Positions 27,164-35,332 of a stretch of 64,000 bases of DNA are shown here, piece after piece. Where the stretch lies: positions 1-64,000 of the forward strand of contig CCNC01000143.1 of assembly GCA_000824845.1 (NCBI GenBank), read 5' to 3'. This DNA comes from Mesorhizobium sp. ORS 3359. Lineage in GTDB: Bacteria; Pseudomonadota; Alphaproteobacteria; Rhizobiales; Rhizobiaceae. The first letter of the stretch is position 1, and the number at the start of each line of letters is the position of its first letter. The notes below the pieces were generated by a model. That model did not search any database and was not told the origin of the DNA. It worked only from the letters and a program-made list of their open reading frames with translations. Both the position numbers and the translations under genes were made by a program.

Positions 27164-28326
27164 GCCGCCGCCGCAAAAGCCGAAGGCATGGCGGTGAGGC
27201 CGCGCAGCTTTTCGACGAACTCCGCGCAGTCGCTGCGGTCGTAGCTCCAGGTCCGTGGATTGCGGGCCAACACCCGCGACTTCAGGGCGCGGTATCTGTC
27301 CTGATCCATTCGGCCGAGCATCGCCTCAAGATCTTCGGGCGTCGCCTCGGACAGAAGCACGCCGATGTCCTGCCCTTTGAGGAACCGGCCGGTTTCGGTG
27401 CCGGCCATCGAAATCGGCACGGCGCCGAAGCGGCAGCCTTCGTAGAGGCGGTTGGGAAGCAGCCATTCGGAATTCTGGCCGGCCTCGAAGAAATCGATCG
27501 CCCAGGAGAAGTGCACCTCCCCGTAGATGGCCGCCATGTCCTCCGGATTGCGGTAAGGACCACCGAACGAAAGCCAAGGCTCGGCCTCGACGAAACCATG
27601 AAAATCCGGAAATTCGGACAGCGCCGGACGGCCTCTGAGCACGACCTCGAAACGCCCCGCCTGCCGGCGGGTGAAGTCGGCCAGCAGCTTCAGCGAGCGG
27701 CGGCAGCGCAGCGCGCCGAACCAGCCGATCCGCCAGGGCGGCGTCGCCGGGCCGTCGTCCTCGAAAGACTGCGCGGCGACAACGGATGCCGCCTCGAAAT
27801 ATTTGTTCTCGATCAGCTCGACAGGCGCGCCGATCTGCCCGAAGGGCTCGAAATAATTGGCGATGAAGGCCGGCGAACTGGTCACCAGAAGCTTCACGTC
27901 GCGGGCGAGACGACGCTCGGCGCCGCGCAATGTCCTGCCTACAAAATCGTCGCGCAGCACCAGGCGATGGATATCGAGGCATTCATAGACGATGGGCACG
28001 TTCGCCCCGAGGGCGGCATTGGCGCGGCGGGCAAGCGCCAGCATTTCGAGATTGCGCGCGATGATGAGATCGGGCCTGGGCAGGGCGCCCAGTTTCGCAC
28101 CGATCGACATGGCTGCCTTGGCGACTGCCCCGAGGCGCTGCGCGAATCGGCCGTCGCGTGTCGCGCCGAGGTCGACAGGCCTGATACCCTCGATCTCGGC
28201 GACCGGACTGGTGGTGCGACGGAAGCCCGCCAGGGTGACCCCGGCGCCTCCTGCCTTGAGCATCTGGACCCTCCGGCGCACAGCCGGGTCGGATACGTCA
28301 TGCACAAGGTACAAGACATGCAGCAT
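27160..28326 (-). CDS. exoL: Glycosyltransferase, ExoL-like, first gene of the exoLAMONP operon
   Basis: This is a 388-residue GT-B-like transferase starting MLHVLYLVHDVSDPAVRRRV. Characteristic parts are RPDLIIARNLEMLALA, PIVYECLDIHRL, WRIGWFGALRCRRS and the C-terminal PNRLYEGCRFGAVPISM (donor-binding Glu region). The length is close to S. meliloti ExoL (about 400). It heads a tightly overlapping minus-strand operon. Its upstream region carries two repeated palindromes (28377-28391 and 28428-28442), 50-100 bp before the start, suggesting direct control. The first bases of the gene and its promoter reappear as a degraded copy at 32.7 kb. Confidence 0.85.
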   Translation of the reverse strand: MLHVLYLVHDVSDPAVRRRVQMLKAGGAGVTLAGFRRTTSPVAEIEGIRPVDLGATRDGRFAQRLGAVAKAAMSIGAKLGALPRPDLIIARNLEMLALARRANAALGANVPIVYECLDIHRLVLRDDFVGRTLRGAERRLARDVKLLVTSSPAFIANYFEPFGQIGAPVELIENKYFEAASVVAAQSFEDDGPATPPWRIGWFGALRCRRSLKLLADFTRRQAGRFEVVLRGRPALSEFPDFHGFVEAEPWLSFGGPYRNPEDMAAIYGEVHFSWAIDFFEAGQNSEWLLPNRLYEGCRFGAVPISMAGTETGRFLKGQDIGVLLSEATPEDLEAMLGRMDQDRYRALKSRVLARNPRTWSYDRSDCAEFVEKLRGLTAMPSAFAAAA

Positions 28327-28405
28327 GAAACTCGACCGATGTTCGGCCCACCCATCGGGGATGCTATTACAGCTTTTGCTGCATCGCAACAATTTTGGTG
28401 CGGCG
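28312..28405. repeat. exoL promoter segment, copy 1 of an imperfect duplication
   Basis: About 90 bases spanning the exoL start codon (ATGCAGCAT followed by AAACTCGACCG on the plus strand), the GGCCC block and the TGCTGCA..GCAACA palindrome line up with 32674-32770. The two copies look roughly 70% alike by eye, with one single-base gap just after the start codon. Confidence 0.65.
28377..28391. promoter_or_regulatory. Repeated palindrome TGCTGCATCGCAACA, exoL/pyruvyltransferase divergent promoter
   Basis: This is an imperfect dyad (reverse complement TGTTGCGATGCAGCA) 51 bp upstream of exoL. Very similar 15-mers occur at 28428, 32736, 34142, 38214 and 47746. The TGC-NNN-GCA core resembles sites known for PhaR/AniA-type regulators (remembered consensus TGC-rich CTGC-N3-GCAG). 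Assignment to that protein is inference. Confidence 0.65.
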
Positions 28406-28427
28406 TAGCAAAGCGCATTGCGCTTTT

Positions 28428-28442
28428 TGTTGCACTGCAAAA
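28428..28442. promoter_or_regulatory. Repeated palindrome TGTTGCACTGCAAAA, second site in the same gap
   Basis: This is a second, weaker match 36 bp from the first and nearer the plus-strand pyruvyltransferase gene. Paired sites within one divergent promoter are consistent with cooperative or bidirectional control. Confidence 0.55.
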
Positions 28443-28594
28443 GCCCTGAGCTTAAGCTGTCCTCGGCAACAGTTGGCGACCGGTCGGTCGTCGGAAGGGT
28501 GGTAGAGCGCACAGGCACAGCGGATCGACATACCGGCATTTGGGCGACAAGGGGGCCGCCTTTTTCGGAAACCTGCCCAAGATGAGGAGATGCG

Positions 28595-29980
28595 ATGAAG
28601 ATCATCGTCGAGAACACGGTCTGCCTGAACACAGGAGACGCAGCGATCCTGCTGGCCATTCGCCACATTCTGAGGACTGTCGCCGGCGACGGCTTGCACT
28701 TTTTCGTCTTCGACAGCCAGCCCGAGGTCGCCGCGAGGCTCTATCCAAAGAAGGATTACCCCGACCTGGAATTTCACAAGCTCCTGTCGGAAACCCTCTT
28801 CCGCTATCCTTCGGGAAGCGGGGTGAAAGATCGGCTCAAGCCGCACTACAACCGCCTGGTCCACAAGGTGCTGCGGAATTTCGGATCTGACAGCCTTGTC
28901 GGCCGCGCTTTTTTCAAGGAGAGCGACCGCCGCAGCCTCGATATCTACCAGAACGCCGACCTCGTGGTCACGACTGGCGGCACCTATCTGGTCGAGAACT
29001 ACAACCTTGAACGGCGACTGAACCAGTTCCGCCTGGATGCGGCCATCGGCAAGGATCCCGTATTCTTCACGCAGTCCCTCGGTCCGTTCAACAAACCTTA
29101 CAATCGACACGAACTGAGCCCGATTTTCGATCGTAGTCCGCTCATCCTGCTGCGCGACGAGCGCTCCCGCCACCACATAGCGGACATGGTCAAGGAGCCG
29201 GGCAAATGTCACGTGGTGGCCGATGCCGTGTTTGCCCTTGCCGACACGGACGGCATCGGCAAGCGCCTCGCCTCGGCTCAGCCGCCTGCGAAGACGGGCC
29301 GCGTAGCCATTTCCGTCCGCCACTGGAACTACGTCAATGACGGCCAAGACGGGATGCGCCGCTATATCGATTCGGTACGTGAGATCGCGACCATCCTTGT
29401 CCGGGACCATGGCAAGCAGGTGACCTTTGTCTCCACCTGCCAGGGCGTTCCGGAATATGCCCATGACGATTCCAAGACAGCACGCAAGATCATCGCCGAG
29501 CTCGATCCAGAAATTGCGAGGAATGTCAGCGTGGACGCTTCATTCCACACCCCCGAGCAACTGATGGCTCTGGTCAAGGGTTTCGATTTCGTCGTCGCGA
29601 CCCGCATGCACATGATGATCATGTCGCTCTGCGTGGGAACGCCTGTGCTTCCGATCGCCTATGAGTTCAAGACCAAGGAAGTCGCCAAGAGGATCGGTGT
29701 TGCCGATCTGCTGCTCGATATCGACACTGTCACCCCGCCGGAGGCGGCCGAAAAGCTCGGCCGGTTCGTCGGCAAGCTTGAAGACTACCGCCGCACCATC
29801 CTCCAAGCCGTGCTCGAGGAACATGCTTCGGCGATGTCTGCCGCGGAGTTGCTGAAGCCTCTCATGGCCAAGGCATCAGCGCAGATTGCGCGCGATGTTG
29901 GCAAGCGTGGTGAGCAGTATCCTGCGCGGCTGGGGGAAGATCGCCATAAGGACGAAGGCAAGCCCGTAGTCGAGGCATAA
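28595..29980 (+). CDS. Polysaccharide pyruvyl transferase family protein
   Basis: This is a 461-residue WcaK/CsaB-type protein (PF04230) starting MKIIVENTVCLNTGDAAIL. It has the TTGGTYL segment, FFTQSLGPF, the DAVFAL loop, and the C-terminal ATRMHMMIMSLCVGTPVLPIAYEFKT motif with the conserved R-x-H. It probably attaches a pyruvate ketal or a related group to the exopolysaccharide, a job done by ExoV in S. meliloti, though it is longer than ExoV. It is the only plus-strand gene in this part of the cluster. GATGAGGAGAT before the ATG is a good ribosome-binding site. The last 105 bp run antisense over the 3' end of the flippase gene. Confidence 0.82.
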   Translation: MKIIVENTVCLNTGDAAILLAIRHILRTVAGDGLHFFVFDSQPEVAARLYPKKDYPDLEFHKLLSETLFRYPSGSGVKDRLKPHYNRLVHKVLRNFGSDSLVGRAFFKESDRRSLDIYQNADLVVTTGGTYLVENYNLERRLNQFRLDAAIGKDPVFFTQSLGPFNKPYNRHELSPIFDRSPLILLRDERSRHHIADMVKEPGKCHVVADAVFALADTDGIGKRLASAQPPAKTGRVAISVRHWNYVNDGQDGMRRYIDSVREIATILVRDHGKQVTFVSTCQGVPEYAHDDSKTARKIIAELDPEIARNVSVDASFHTPEQLMALVKGFDFVVATRMHMMIMSLCVGTPVLPIAYEFKTKEVAKRIGVADLLLDIDTVTPPEAAEKLGRFVGKLEDYRRTILQAVLEEHASAMSAAELLKPLMAKASAQIARDVGKRGEQYPARLGEDRHKDEGKPVVEA

Positions 29981-31342
29981 AGCCAGGACGACGGCGAGAA
30001 GGTCCGACTGGCCGGTAAGGGACGCTGGCAGGCCGAGATAGGCAAGCCAGGCAAGCAGGGACGATGCAATGAAAAGGCCCTGCATGATCAGGAAGTCCCC
30101 TGCCGTCACCGGCCCGACGCGGTGGATCATGACCGCGAGCACCGGCACGCGCAGAACGTAGCCGCTGATCGCGTAGGCGGCCGCGACGCCGACGGCGCCC
30201 CAATGCAGGCCGACGACAAAAGAGGCCACGGTGGTGAGCGACGAGTAGGCGCCCCACTGGAACATGGCCTTTGTCTTGCCCTGGCAGATGAATATCCAGC
30301 CGGTGGTGCTCGATACGGATTGCATCAGGCTGGCGATGCCCAGCCACGCGAAGATTGGCGCCACGGCGGTCCAGCGCGGCCCGAAGAGAAGCGCGACCAC
30401 CTGCTCGGAAGTCAATGTCAGCGCCGCTATGCCGGGCATGGTCACGGCCGCCAGCATCCAGTTGGTGCGCACGTACAGATCGCGGAACCGCACCTTGTCC
30501 TCGTGGATGCGGCTGAGCAACGGCACCATCACGCGCGTCAGCGGCTGGGTGATGTTTTGCAGGGGAAACAGGAGAAGTTTGTAGGCCCGGTCATAGTAGC
30601 CAAGCTCGATCGCTCCGGAATATTTTCCGATCAGGATGTTGTCGAGATTGCGTGAAAAGAAGTTGACGAGATTGAAGCCGGTCAGATTGGCTCCGAACGA
30701 CAGGATCTCGCTCTCGACCCTGAAGTCCGGACGCGACGGCGTCCAGCGCACCACCAGCCATGCGGCGGCGAGCGCGACGACCGCCGCCACGGCCGGCCCC
30801 AGCACCAACGACCAGTATCCCATTCCCGCCCAGGCCGCGATGGCGGCGGCAACAAGACCGGCGGCCGCCGTTATGACATCGTTGAGGGCCAGCTGGCCGA
30901 ACTGAAGGTGTCGGTTCATCAAGGCGAGCGGGACGGCTGCGATGCTGCCGAGAAGCAACGGCAGCGCGGAGGCGACCGTGATTCCTAACATGCGCTGATC
31001 GCCGTAGAAGCCGGCAATGGCCGGGGCCAATGCCGCCACTACCACCGCGCTGCCCAATCCGACCAGCGCGCTGATCCAGAACACCTGATTGAGCTGCCTG
31101 TCGCTGATGTCCTTGCGCTGGACAAGAGCCTGCTGCAGCCCGAGATTTTGCAGAAGCCCGACAAAGGCGACGATCGGCCCGACCGACGCCACAAGGCCGA
31201 AATCTTCCGGCAGCAGCAGCCGGGCAAGGATGATGACCGAGAGGAACTGGATCACCATCTTGAAACCCTGGGCACCGGCAGTGACCAGCCCGCCGCGCAG
31301 GGCGACGCGTCCGAACTGCGGCGGGGGCGGGTTAGCGTTCAT
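29876..31342 (-). CDS. Wzx-type polysaccharide flippase (MOP superfamily)
   Basis: This is a 488-residue membrane protein with about 12-14 helices beginning FKMVIQFLSVIILARLLLPEDFGLVASV, typical of lipopolysaccharide biosynthesis (PST/WzxC-like) exporters. The phrase ARLLLPEDFG and LVQRKDISDRQLNQVFWIS are common in WzxC and in S. meliloti ExoT relatives. It should flip the lipid-linked repeat unit across the inner membrane for ExoQ polymerisation. The ATG at 31342 shares a base with the stop of the upstream GT4. Its C-terminal codons overlap the pyruvyltransferase by 105 bp in antisense. Confidence 0.88.
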   Translation of the reverse strand: MNANPPPPQFGRVALRGGLVTAGAQGFKMVIQFLSVIILARLLLPEDFGLVASVGPIVAFVGLLQNLGLQQALVQRKDISDRQLNQVFWISALVGLGSAVVVAALAPAIAGFYGDQRMLGITVASALPLLLGSIAAVPLALMNRHLQFGQLALNDVITAAAGLVAAAIAAWAGMGYWSLVLGPAVAAVVALAAAWLVVRWTPSRPDFRVESEILSFGANLTGFNLVNFFSRNLDNILIGKYSGAIELGYYDRAYKLLLFPLQNITQPLTRVMVPLLSRIHEDKVRFRDLYVRTNWMLAAVTMPGIAALTLTSEQVVALLFGPRWTAVAPIFAWLGIASLMQSVSSTTGWIFICQGKTKAMFQWGAYSSLTTVASFVVGLHWGAVGVAAAYAISGYVLRVPVLAVMIHRVGPVTAGDFLIMQGLFIASSLLAWLAYLGLPASLTGQSDLLAVVLALCLDYGLAFVLMAIFPQPRRILLTTLANIARNLR

Positions 31343-32508
31343 CAGTGTGCTCTCGTTCCGGCCAGTTCAGTTGCAATCCGTGCGAACCGCTGGTTCAGCA
31401 CGTCGGCATTGAAGTCTGTTTCAATCTTGCGCCGTGCGGCGATCGCGATCGGTTCGCACAGGACCGGGTTGTCGGCGACCCAGACGAGTTTGGCGGCCAA
31501 CGCCGCAACGTCCCGTTCCGGCGCGAGGAAGCCGGTTTTCCCGTCCTCGATCAGTTCCGGTATCCCTGAATGGTAGGTGCTGACCACCGTCAACCCGGCA
31601 GCCATCGCCTCCATCAGGGCGACCGGGATGCCTTCGAGGTCGCCGTTGTGGGCGCTTACGCTGGGCAGCACGAAGACATGCGCGTCCCGCAAGCGCTGCT
31701 TGACCTCCGCATGCGGCCTGGGGCCGAGGAAATCGACGCGCCCGGCAATGCCGAGCTCGGCGGCCAATCGTTTCAATTGCTCCAGCAATTCGCCGGCGCC
31801 GATCACCGAATAGTGCCAGTCATCACGCGGCAGCCTGGCCAGCGCGCGAAGCGCATATTCAACACCTTTTTTTTCGGTCAGACGACAGACCGAAATGAAC
31901 GACAGCGTTTCATTCTGCCAGGATCGCCATCGGTATTCTATCTCGCCGGGTCGAACGCCCATATGGTGCACGACGACCTCGTCCGGCGGGGCGCCGACCT
32001 CGATAAGGGCATCGCGAAAGAAGGCATTCACCGGCATCTGGAGGACGCCGTTCTCGAACACCGTCCTGTAGCGCGCCAGCGTGTTGTCATGCACCGGGCC
32101 GCCGACGTCGTTGCCGTGGAAGACGGTCACCAGCGGCGCGGAAATCCGCCCACGCTTGATGACACGCGCCACCCGTAAGCCGTTCGTGCCGAAATGCGCG
32201 ACGATGACATCGGCCTTGTGCAGTTTGCGCGCGTAGAGGAGGTCGATAGCGGTCGAGAGCTTGTCCCAAGACTTGCCTGACCATTTCCTCAGCAAGGGTC
32301 GATAACGGCCGAGCCAGCCCCACCAGCACACGACTTTTCCGGGCAGACTCTTCCAGCGCCGATCGTCGACATTGACGTCCTTGCCGAACGTCGTCTCGTT
32401 GCAGACGACCCCGACTTCCATGCCGCGCTCAAGGCAGCCTGCTATCTGGTCAAGGACAAAGGTCTCCGACAGGGAGGGGAACTTGTCGACGACGAAGCAT
32501 ATCTTCAT
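31342..32508 (-). CDS. GT4 glycosyltransferase, paralogue A
   Basis: This is a 388-residue GT-B enzyme, WcaL/AmsK-like, starting MKICFVVDKFPSLSETFVLDQI. The acceptor domain has IVAHFGTNGLRVA and VTVFHGNDVGG. The donor domain has SVCRLTEKKGVEYALRAL, VDFLGPRPHAEVKQRL and the E-x7-E motif region GIPVALMEAMAAGLTVVSTYHSGIPELI. It is clearly paralogous to the gene at 32789-34039, with near-identical blocks at the C-terminus. It is coupled to the flippase gene downstream. The promoter contains the duplicated exoL segment and a palindrome at 32736. Confidence 0.88.
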   Translation of the reverse strand: MKICFVVDKFPSLSETFVLDQIAGCLERGMEVGVVCNETTFGKDVNVDDRRWKSLPGKVVCWWGWLGRYRPLLRKWSGKSWDKLSTAIDLLYARKLHKADVIVAHFGTNGLRVARVIKRGRISAPLVTVFHGNDVGGPVHDNTLARYRTVFENGVLQMPVNAFFRDALIEVGAPPDEVVVHHMGVRPGEIEYRWRSWQNETLSFISVCRLTEKKGVEYALRALARLPRDDWHYSVIGAGELLEQLKRLAAELGIAGRVDFLGPRPHAEVKQRLRDAHVFVLPSVSAHNGDLEGIPVALMEAMAAGLTVVSTYHSGIPELIEDGKTGFLAPERDVAALAAKLVWVADNPVLCEPIAIAARRKIETDFNADVLNQRFARIATELAGTRAH

Positions 32509-32673
32509 AGGCAATCCGCGCTCGCGCCGAGGCTGATCGGACAGCCTGTGTTAGCCAGAAGTCGGCCCTCTCCGGGCCATCCGAACCTGGTTGTCAGGTC
32601 GCAAGCGACGGTTTCGGCCGTCGTGAAAAAGTGAGCGGCGACGGTAACGGGGCGGAATTGATGCCCGAGGCAC

Positions 32674-32770
32674 GGAACATGCAGCATAAACTCGACCGCT
32701 GTTGGCCCGCCCGGTTCCATTTCTAGTACAGGCATTGCTGCACCGCAACATTTTTTCGGCGGCGCACTGT
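32674..32770. repeat. Duplicated exoL promoter/start segment, copy 2
   Basis: This matches 28312-28405, including the antisense start context ATGCAGCAT and AAACTCGACCG, the GGCCC block and the TGCTGCACCGCAACA palindrome. The exoL-like start codon at 32687 leads into a frame that no longer resembles ExoL, so only the control region was retained. It now lies upstream of the GT4 gene ending at 31342. Confidence 0.65.
32736..32750. promoter_or_regulatory. Repeated palindrome TGCTGCACCGCAACA
   Basis: This is the same 15-bp dyad as at 28377, 49 bp from the fossil exoL-type start and about 230 bp upstream of GT4 paralogue A. It lies inside the duplicated promoter segment. Confidence 0.62.
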
Positions 32771-32788
32771 TTTTCCTGGGCCGTAACT

Positions 32789-34039
32789 TCAACCGATTGC
32801 CGGCTGTTCGGGGTGATTTCCAACCGGCTCGGCAGTGCCGACTCGCGGATCAGATGTCCGTGTTGGCGCTTGCATGGCCACCTGGGCTATGATCTGGGCA
32901 AAACGGCCGTTCAACACATCGGCATTGAACTGCTCCTCCACCTTGCGACGCGCAGCGAGCGCCACATCCTCGCATTCCCGCGGATGATCGAACACCCAGG
33001 CGAGCTTGGTGGCCAGCGCCACGGCATCCCTCTCGGGCGCGAGAAATCCCGTCGCTCCATCTTCAATGAGTTCGGGGATGCCCGAATGATAGGTGCTGAC
33101 TGCGATCAAGCCTGCAGCCATCGCCTCCATGAGGGCAACTGGAATGCCTTCCATGTCGCCGTCACTCGCGGTCACACTTGGCAGCAGGAATAGATGCGCC
33201 GATTGGAGGTGACCTTTGACCTCACGGTGTGGGAGGCTGCCCAAGAATGTCACGCGGTGTGCGAGACCCAGTTCTGAGGCGAGCCCTTCCAGACTTGCCC
33301 GCAACGGACCATCGCCGATGATATGGTAGCGCCAGTCCATCTCCGGGCGAGAAGCCTCCAAAACAGAAAGAGCGCGCAAGGCAAGCTCGACGCCCTTCTT
33401 TTCCACCAAGCGACAGACGGTCATCACGATCAGCTGGCTGCCTTCCCAGGATCGCCAATGGTAGCCGATATCGTGAGGGCTGATTCCCATATGATGGACC
33501 GCGGTGCTCGCCGGGGAGGCACCCGCCGACAAGAGCATGCCGCGAAAGAGCTCATTGACCGTGAGATTCAAGACACCGTGCTTGATAAGCCCCGCATACT
33601 GAGATGCAAGCAAAGACTTGTGAGACGGGATGGCTACGTCGGCACCATGAAAGATGGTTATGATAGGTGGTTTGAGGACCTGCCATTTCTTGAGCGAAGC
33701 TGCTCTCTCTCCGTTCTGTCCAAAATGCGCGACAATCACATCGCAGCGGTTCAGGCGACGGGCGAAAAGGATGTCGAGAACAGTTGAAACCCTGTACCGC
33801 AGGCGTGCTGGGAGCCGAGCCACCAAACCGCTTAGGCCGGCGGCCCAACCCCACCATCGACGCGTTTCTCCAAGCAGTGTGACCATCGGCTCAGTATGTC
33901 GATCGATTCGGTCGTCACGCTTCAGCCTGTTGCACAGGACCTCGACCTCAAACCCGCGGGCAACGAGTCCGGCCATCTGGTCTATGACGAATGTTTCGGA
34001 AAGCAGCGGGAACTCGCCGACGATAAAACCAACGCGCAT
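32789..34039 (-). CDS. GT4 glycosyltransferase, paralogue B
   Basis: This is a 416-residue WcaL-like transferase starting MRVGFIVGEFPLLSETFVIDQMAGL. It has VIVAHFGQNGERAA, IITIFHGADVA, MTVCRLVEKKGVELALRAL, VTFLGSLPHREVKGHL and the donor-site block GIPVALMEAMAAGLIAVSTYHSGIPELIEDGATGFLAPERDA. It shares most of these blocks with the adjacent paralogue A and has a 28-residue C-terminal extension. Base composition is a little less GC-rich than its neighbours. A repeated palindrome lies 103 bp upstream of the start, so it is probably a separate transcription unit. Confidence 0.87.
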   Translation of the reverse strand: MRVGFIVGEFPLLSETFVIDQMAGLVARGFEVEVLCNRLKRDDRIDRHTEPMVTLLGETRRWWGWAAGLSGLVARLPARLRYRVSTVLDILFARRLNRCDVIVAHFGQNGERAASLKKWQVLKPPIITIFHGADVAIPSHKSLLASQYAGLIKHGVLNLTVNELFRGMLLSAGASPASTAVHHMGISPHDIGYHWRSWEGSQLIVMTVCRLVEKKGVELALRALSVLEASRPEMDWRYHIIGDGPLRASLEGLASELGLAHRVTFLGSLPHREVKGHLQSAHLFLLPSVTASDGDMEGIPVALMEAMAAGLIAVSTYHSGIPELIEDGATGFLAPERDAVALATKLAWVFDHPRECEDVALAARRKVEEQFNADVLNGRFAQIIAQVAMQAPTRTSDPRVGTAEPVGNHPEQPAIG

Positions 34040-34141
34040 AAACCGCCTGCACGGAATTAGGGCCGGCCAGACTTACGGTCCCGCCAAGCCAATGTTGCCT
34101 GGTGACCAATATACATGTTGGCTAATGACTTGCTATAAAAT

Positions 34142-34156
34142 TGTTGCACTGCAGCA
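34142..34156. promoter_or_regulatory. Repeated palindrome TGTTGCACTGCAGCA
   Basis: This is a strong copy of the 15-bp dyad in the gap between two GT4 genes, 103 bp before the start at 34039. The surrounding 34060-34200 stretch is AT-rich and contains TATAAAATTG, consistent with a promoter. Confidence 0.65.
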
Positions 34157-34209
34157 TGGAATTTTTGCGCGCTGCAGTATCAAGTCCACGCGAATGTGGA
34201 GGCGTCAGT

Positions 34210-35292
34210 TCACGAGGCTTTGCGCAGACTCTGCCTTTCGGCGGCACTGTTCAAGACGTCCATAAATGTAGCAAATTGGCGGTCGGGATTCAGTTGCGGC
34301 CGCTCCGAAAACAGGCGCGCCGCTGATGACACTCTTTCGTACTCGACCTTGTCATTCCACAAGCGCCGAACCGCCGCCACCCAGTCGGCCAGCGGAGCGT
34401 CATAATCCAGCACCACTCCGCCGTCGCCGATCGCTTCCGGAAGACCGCCGCGCCGGGATCCGACGACGGGAATGCCGCTGCAATGCGCCTCCGACGCGAC
34501 CCTGCCCCAGGCCTCTTCCCATTTGCTAGGAGCAAGAAGGACCCTCGTACGGCCATAGACAGTCTTCATATCGCTGGTACGGCTCTCCAATGTGGCGTTG
34601 CCAAGCGGGGCGAGTGTCTGTTCGATCTCGGCGCGGTGCTCGTCGTCGAGCATCCAGCTCTCGACAAACAGAAACGGTATTTCATTGCATTCCCGGGCAA
34701 TTTGGACGGCCAGTTCGAATCCCTTCTCATTGTAAGGGTTGATCATCGTCACAAACTCGCCGGTCGTAGGCGTGCTGTAAAATGCGGGGTTGATCGTGGG
34801 CGGAATCACCGTCGATTCGATGCCGAACTTCTCCTGGTACGCACGGGCGGTAAAATCGGAATTGGCAATGTAGTGCGCGGATCGCAATTCGCGCAGATCT
34901 CCGGCCAATTCGTGGAATTCGACGTTCCGCAGGTAGACGACCAATGGTACGCCAAGGGCCTGCAGTTCCTTGCCGATCGGCACGGAGTTGTGACACTGAA
35001 CGACCGCGACATCGGGCTGCAATCGCTTGACAGCGAAGCCTGCCGCCTCCCAGGGAAACCAAGCACGCACCACCGGGTACCCCGGAAACGTGTCGATCAC
35101 CGCGGGCTGGCGGAGCAGCTTCATCTTGGCGCGCGCCTTGAAGCCGAAGATGCCGTCTCCAAACAAAGCGGCCAGTACCGATGCTTCATGACCATGCTCG
35201 CGCAACTGCTCAACCAGATGATGCGTGCTCGACTGAACACCGCCGCTGAATTGCGGCGTGTAGCCGGAACCGCCGGCGAACAGAACTTTCAT
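34210..35292 (-). CDS. GT4 glycosyltransferase C
   Basis: This is a 360-residue GT-B transferase starting MKVLFAGGSGYTPQFSGGVQSSTHHLVEQL. The glycine-rich N-terminal acceptor loop, NSDFTARAYQEKFGIESTVIPP, the VTMINPYNEKGFELAVQIA donor-domain start and the SKWEEAWGRVASEAHCSGIPVVGSRRGGLPEAI nucleotide-sugar motif identify the family. It is not closely related to the two WcaL-like paralogues. Forty bases separate its start from the ugd stop, so both may be co-transcribed. Acceptor and donor cannot be predicted. Confidence 0.85.
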   Translation of the reverse strand: MKVLFAGGSGYTPQFSGGVQSSTHHLVEQLREHGHEASVLAALFGDGIFGFKARAKMKLLRQPAVIDTFPGYPVVRAWFPWEAAGFAVKRLQPDVAVVQCHNSVPIGKELQALGVPLVVYLRNVEFHELAGDLRELRSAHYIANSDFTARAYQEKFGIESTVIPPTINPAFYSTPTTGEFVTMINPYNEKGFELAVQIARECNEIPFLFVESWMLDDEHRAEIEQTLAPLGNATLESRTSDMKTVYGRTRVLLAPSKWEEAWGRVASEAHCSGIPVVGSRRGGLPEAIGDGGVVLDYDAPLADWVAAVRRLWNDKVEYERVSSAARLFSERPQLNPDRQFATFMDVLNSAAERQSLRKAS

Positions 35293-35332
35293 GCTTCACG
35301 CTCCTTGTTGGGCCGGCCTCGACGCCAGGGCC

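Noticed and set aside
32505..32792. Minus-strand frame containing MLHVPCLGHQFRPVT
   Set aside because: It begins with the fossil exoL start but does not continue as ExoL; it is part of the duplicated promoter segment, not a gene.
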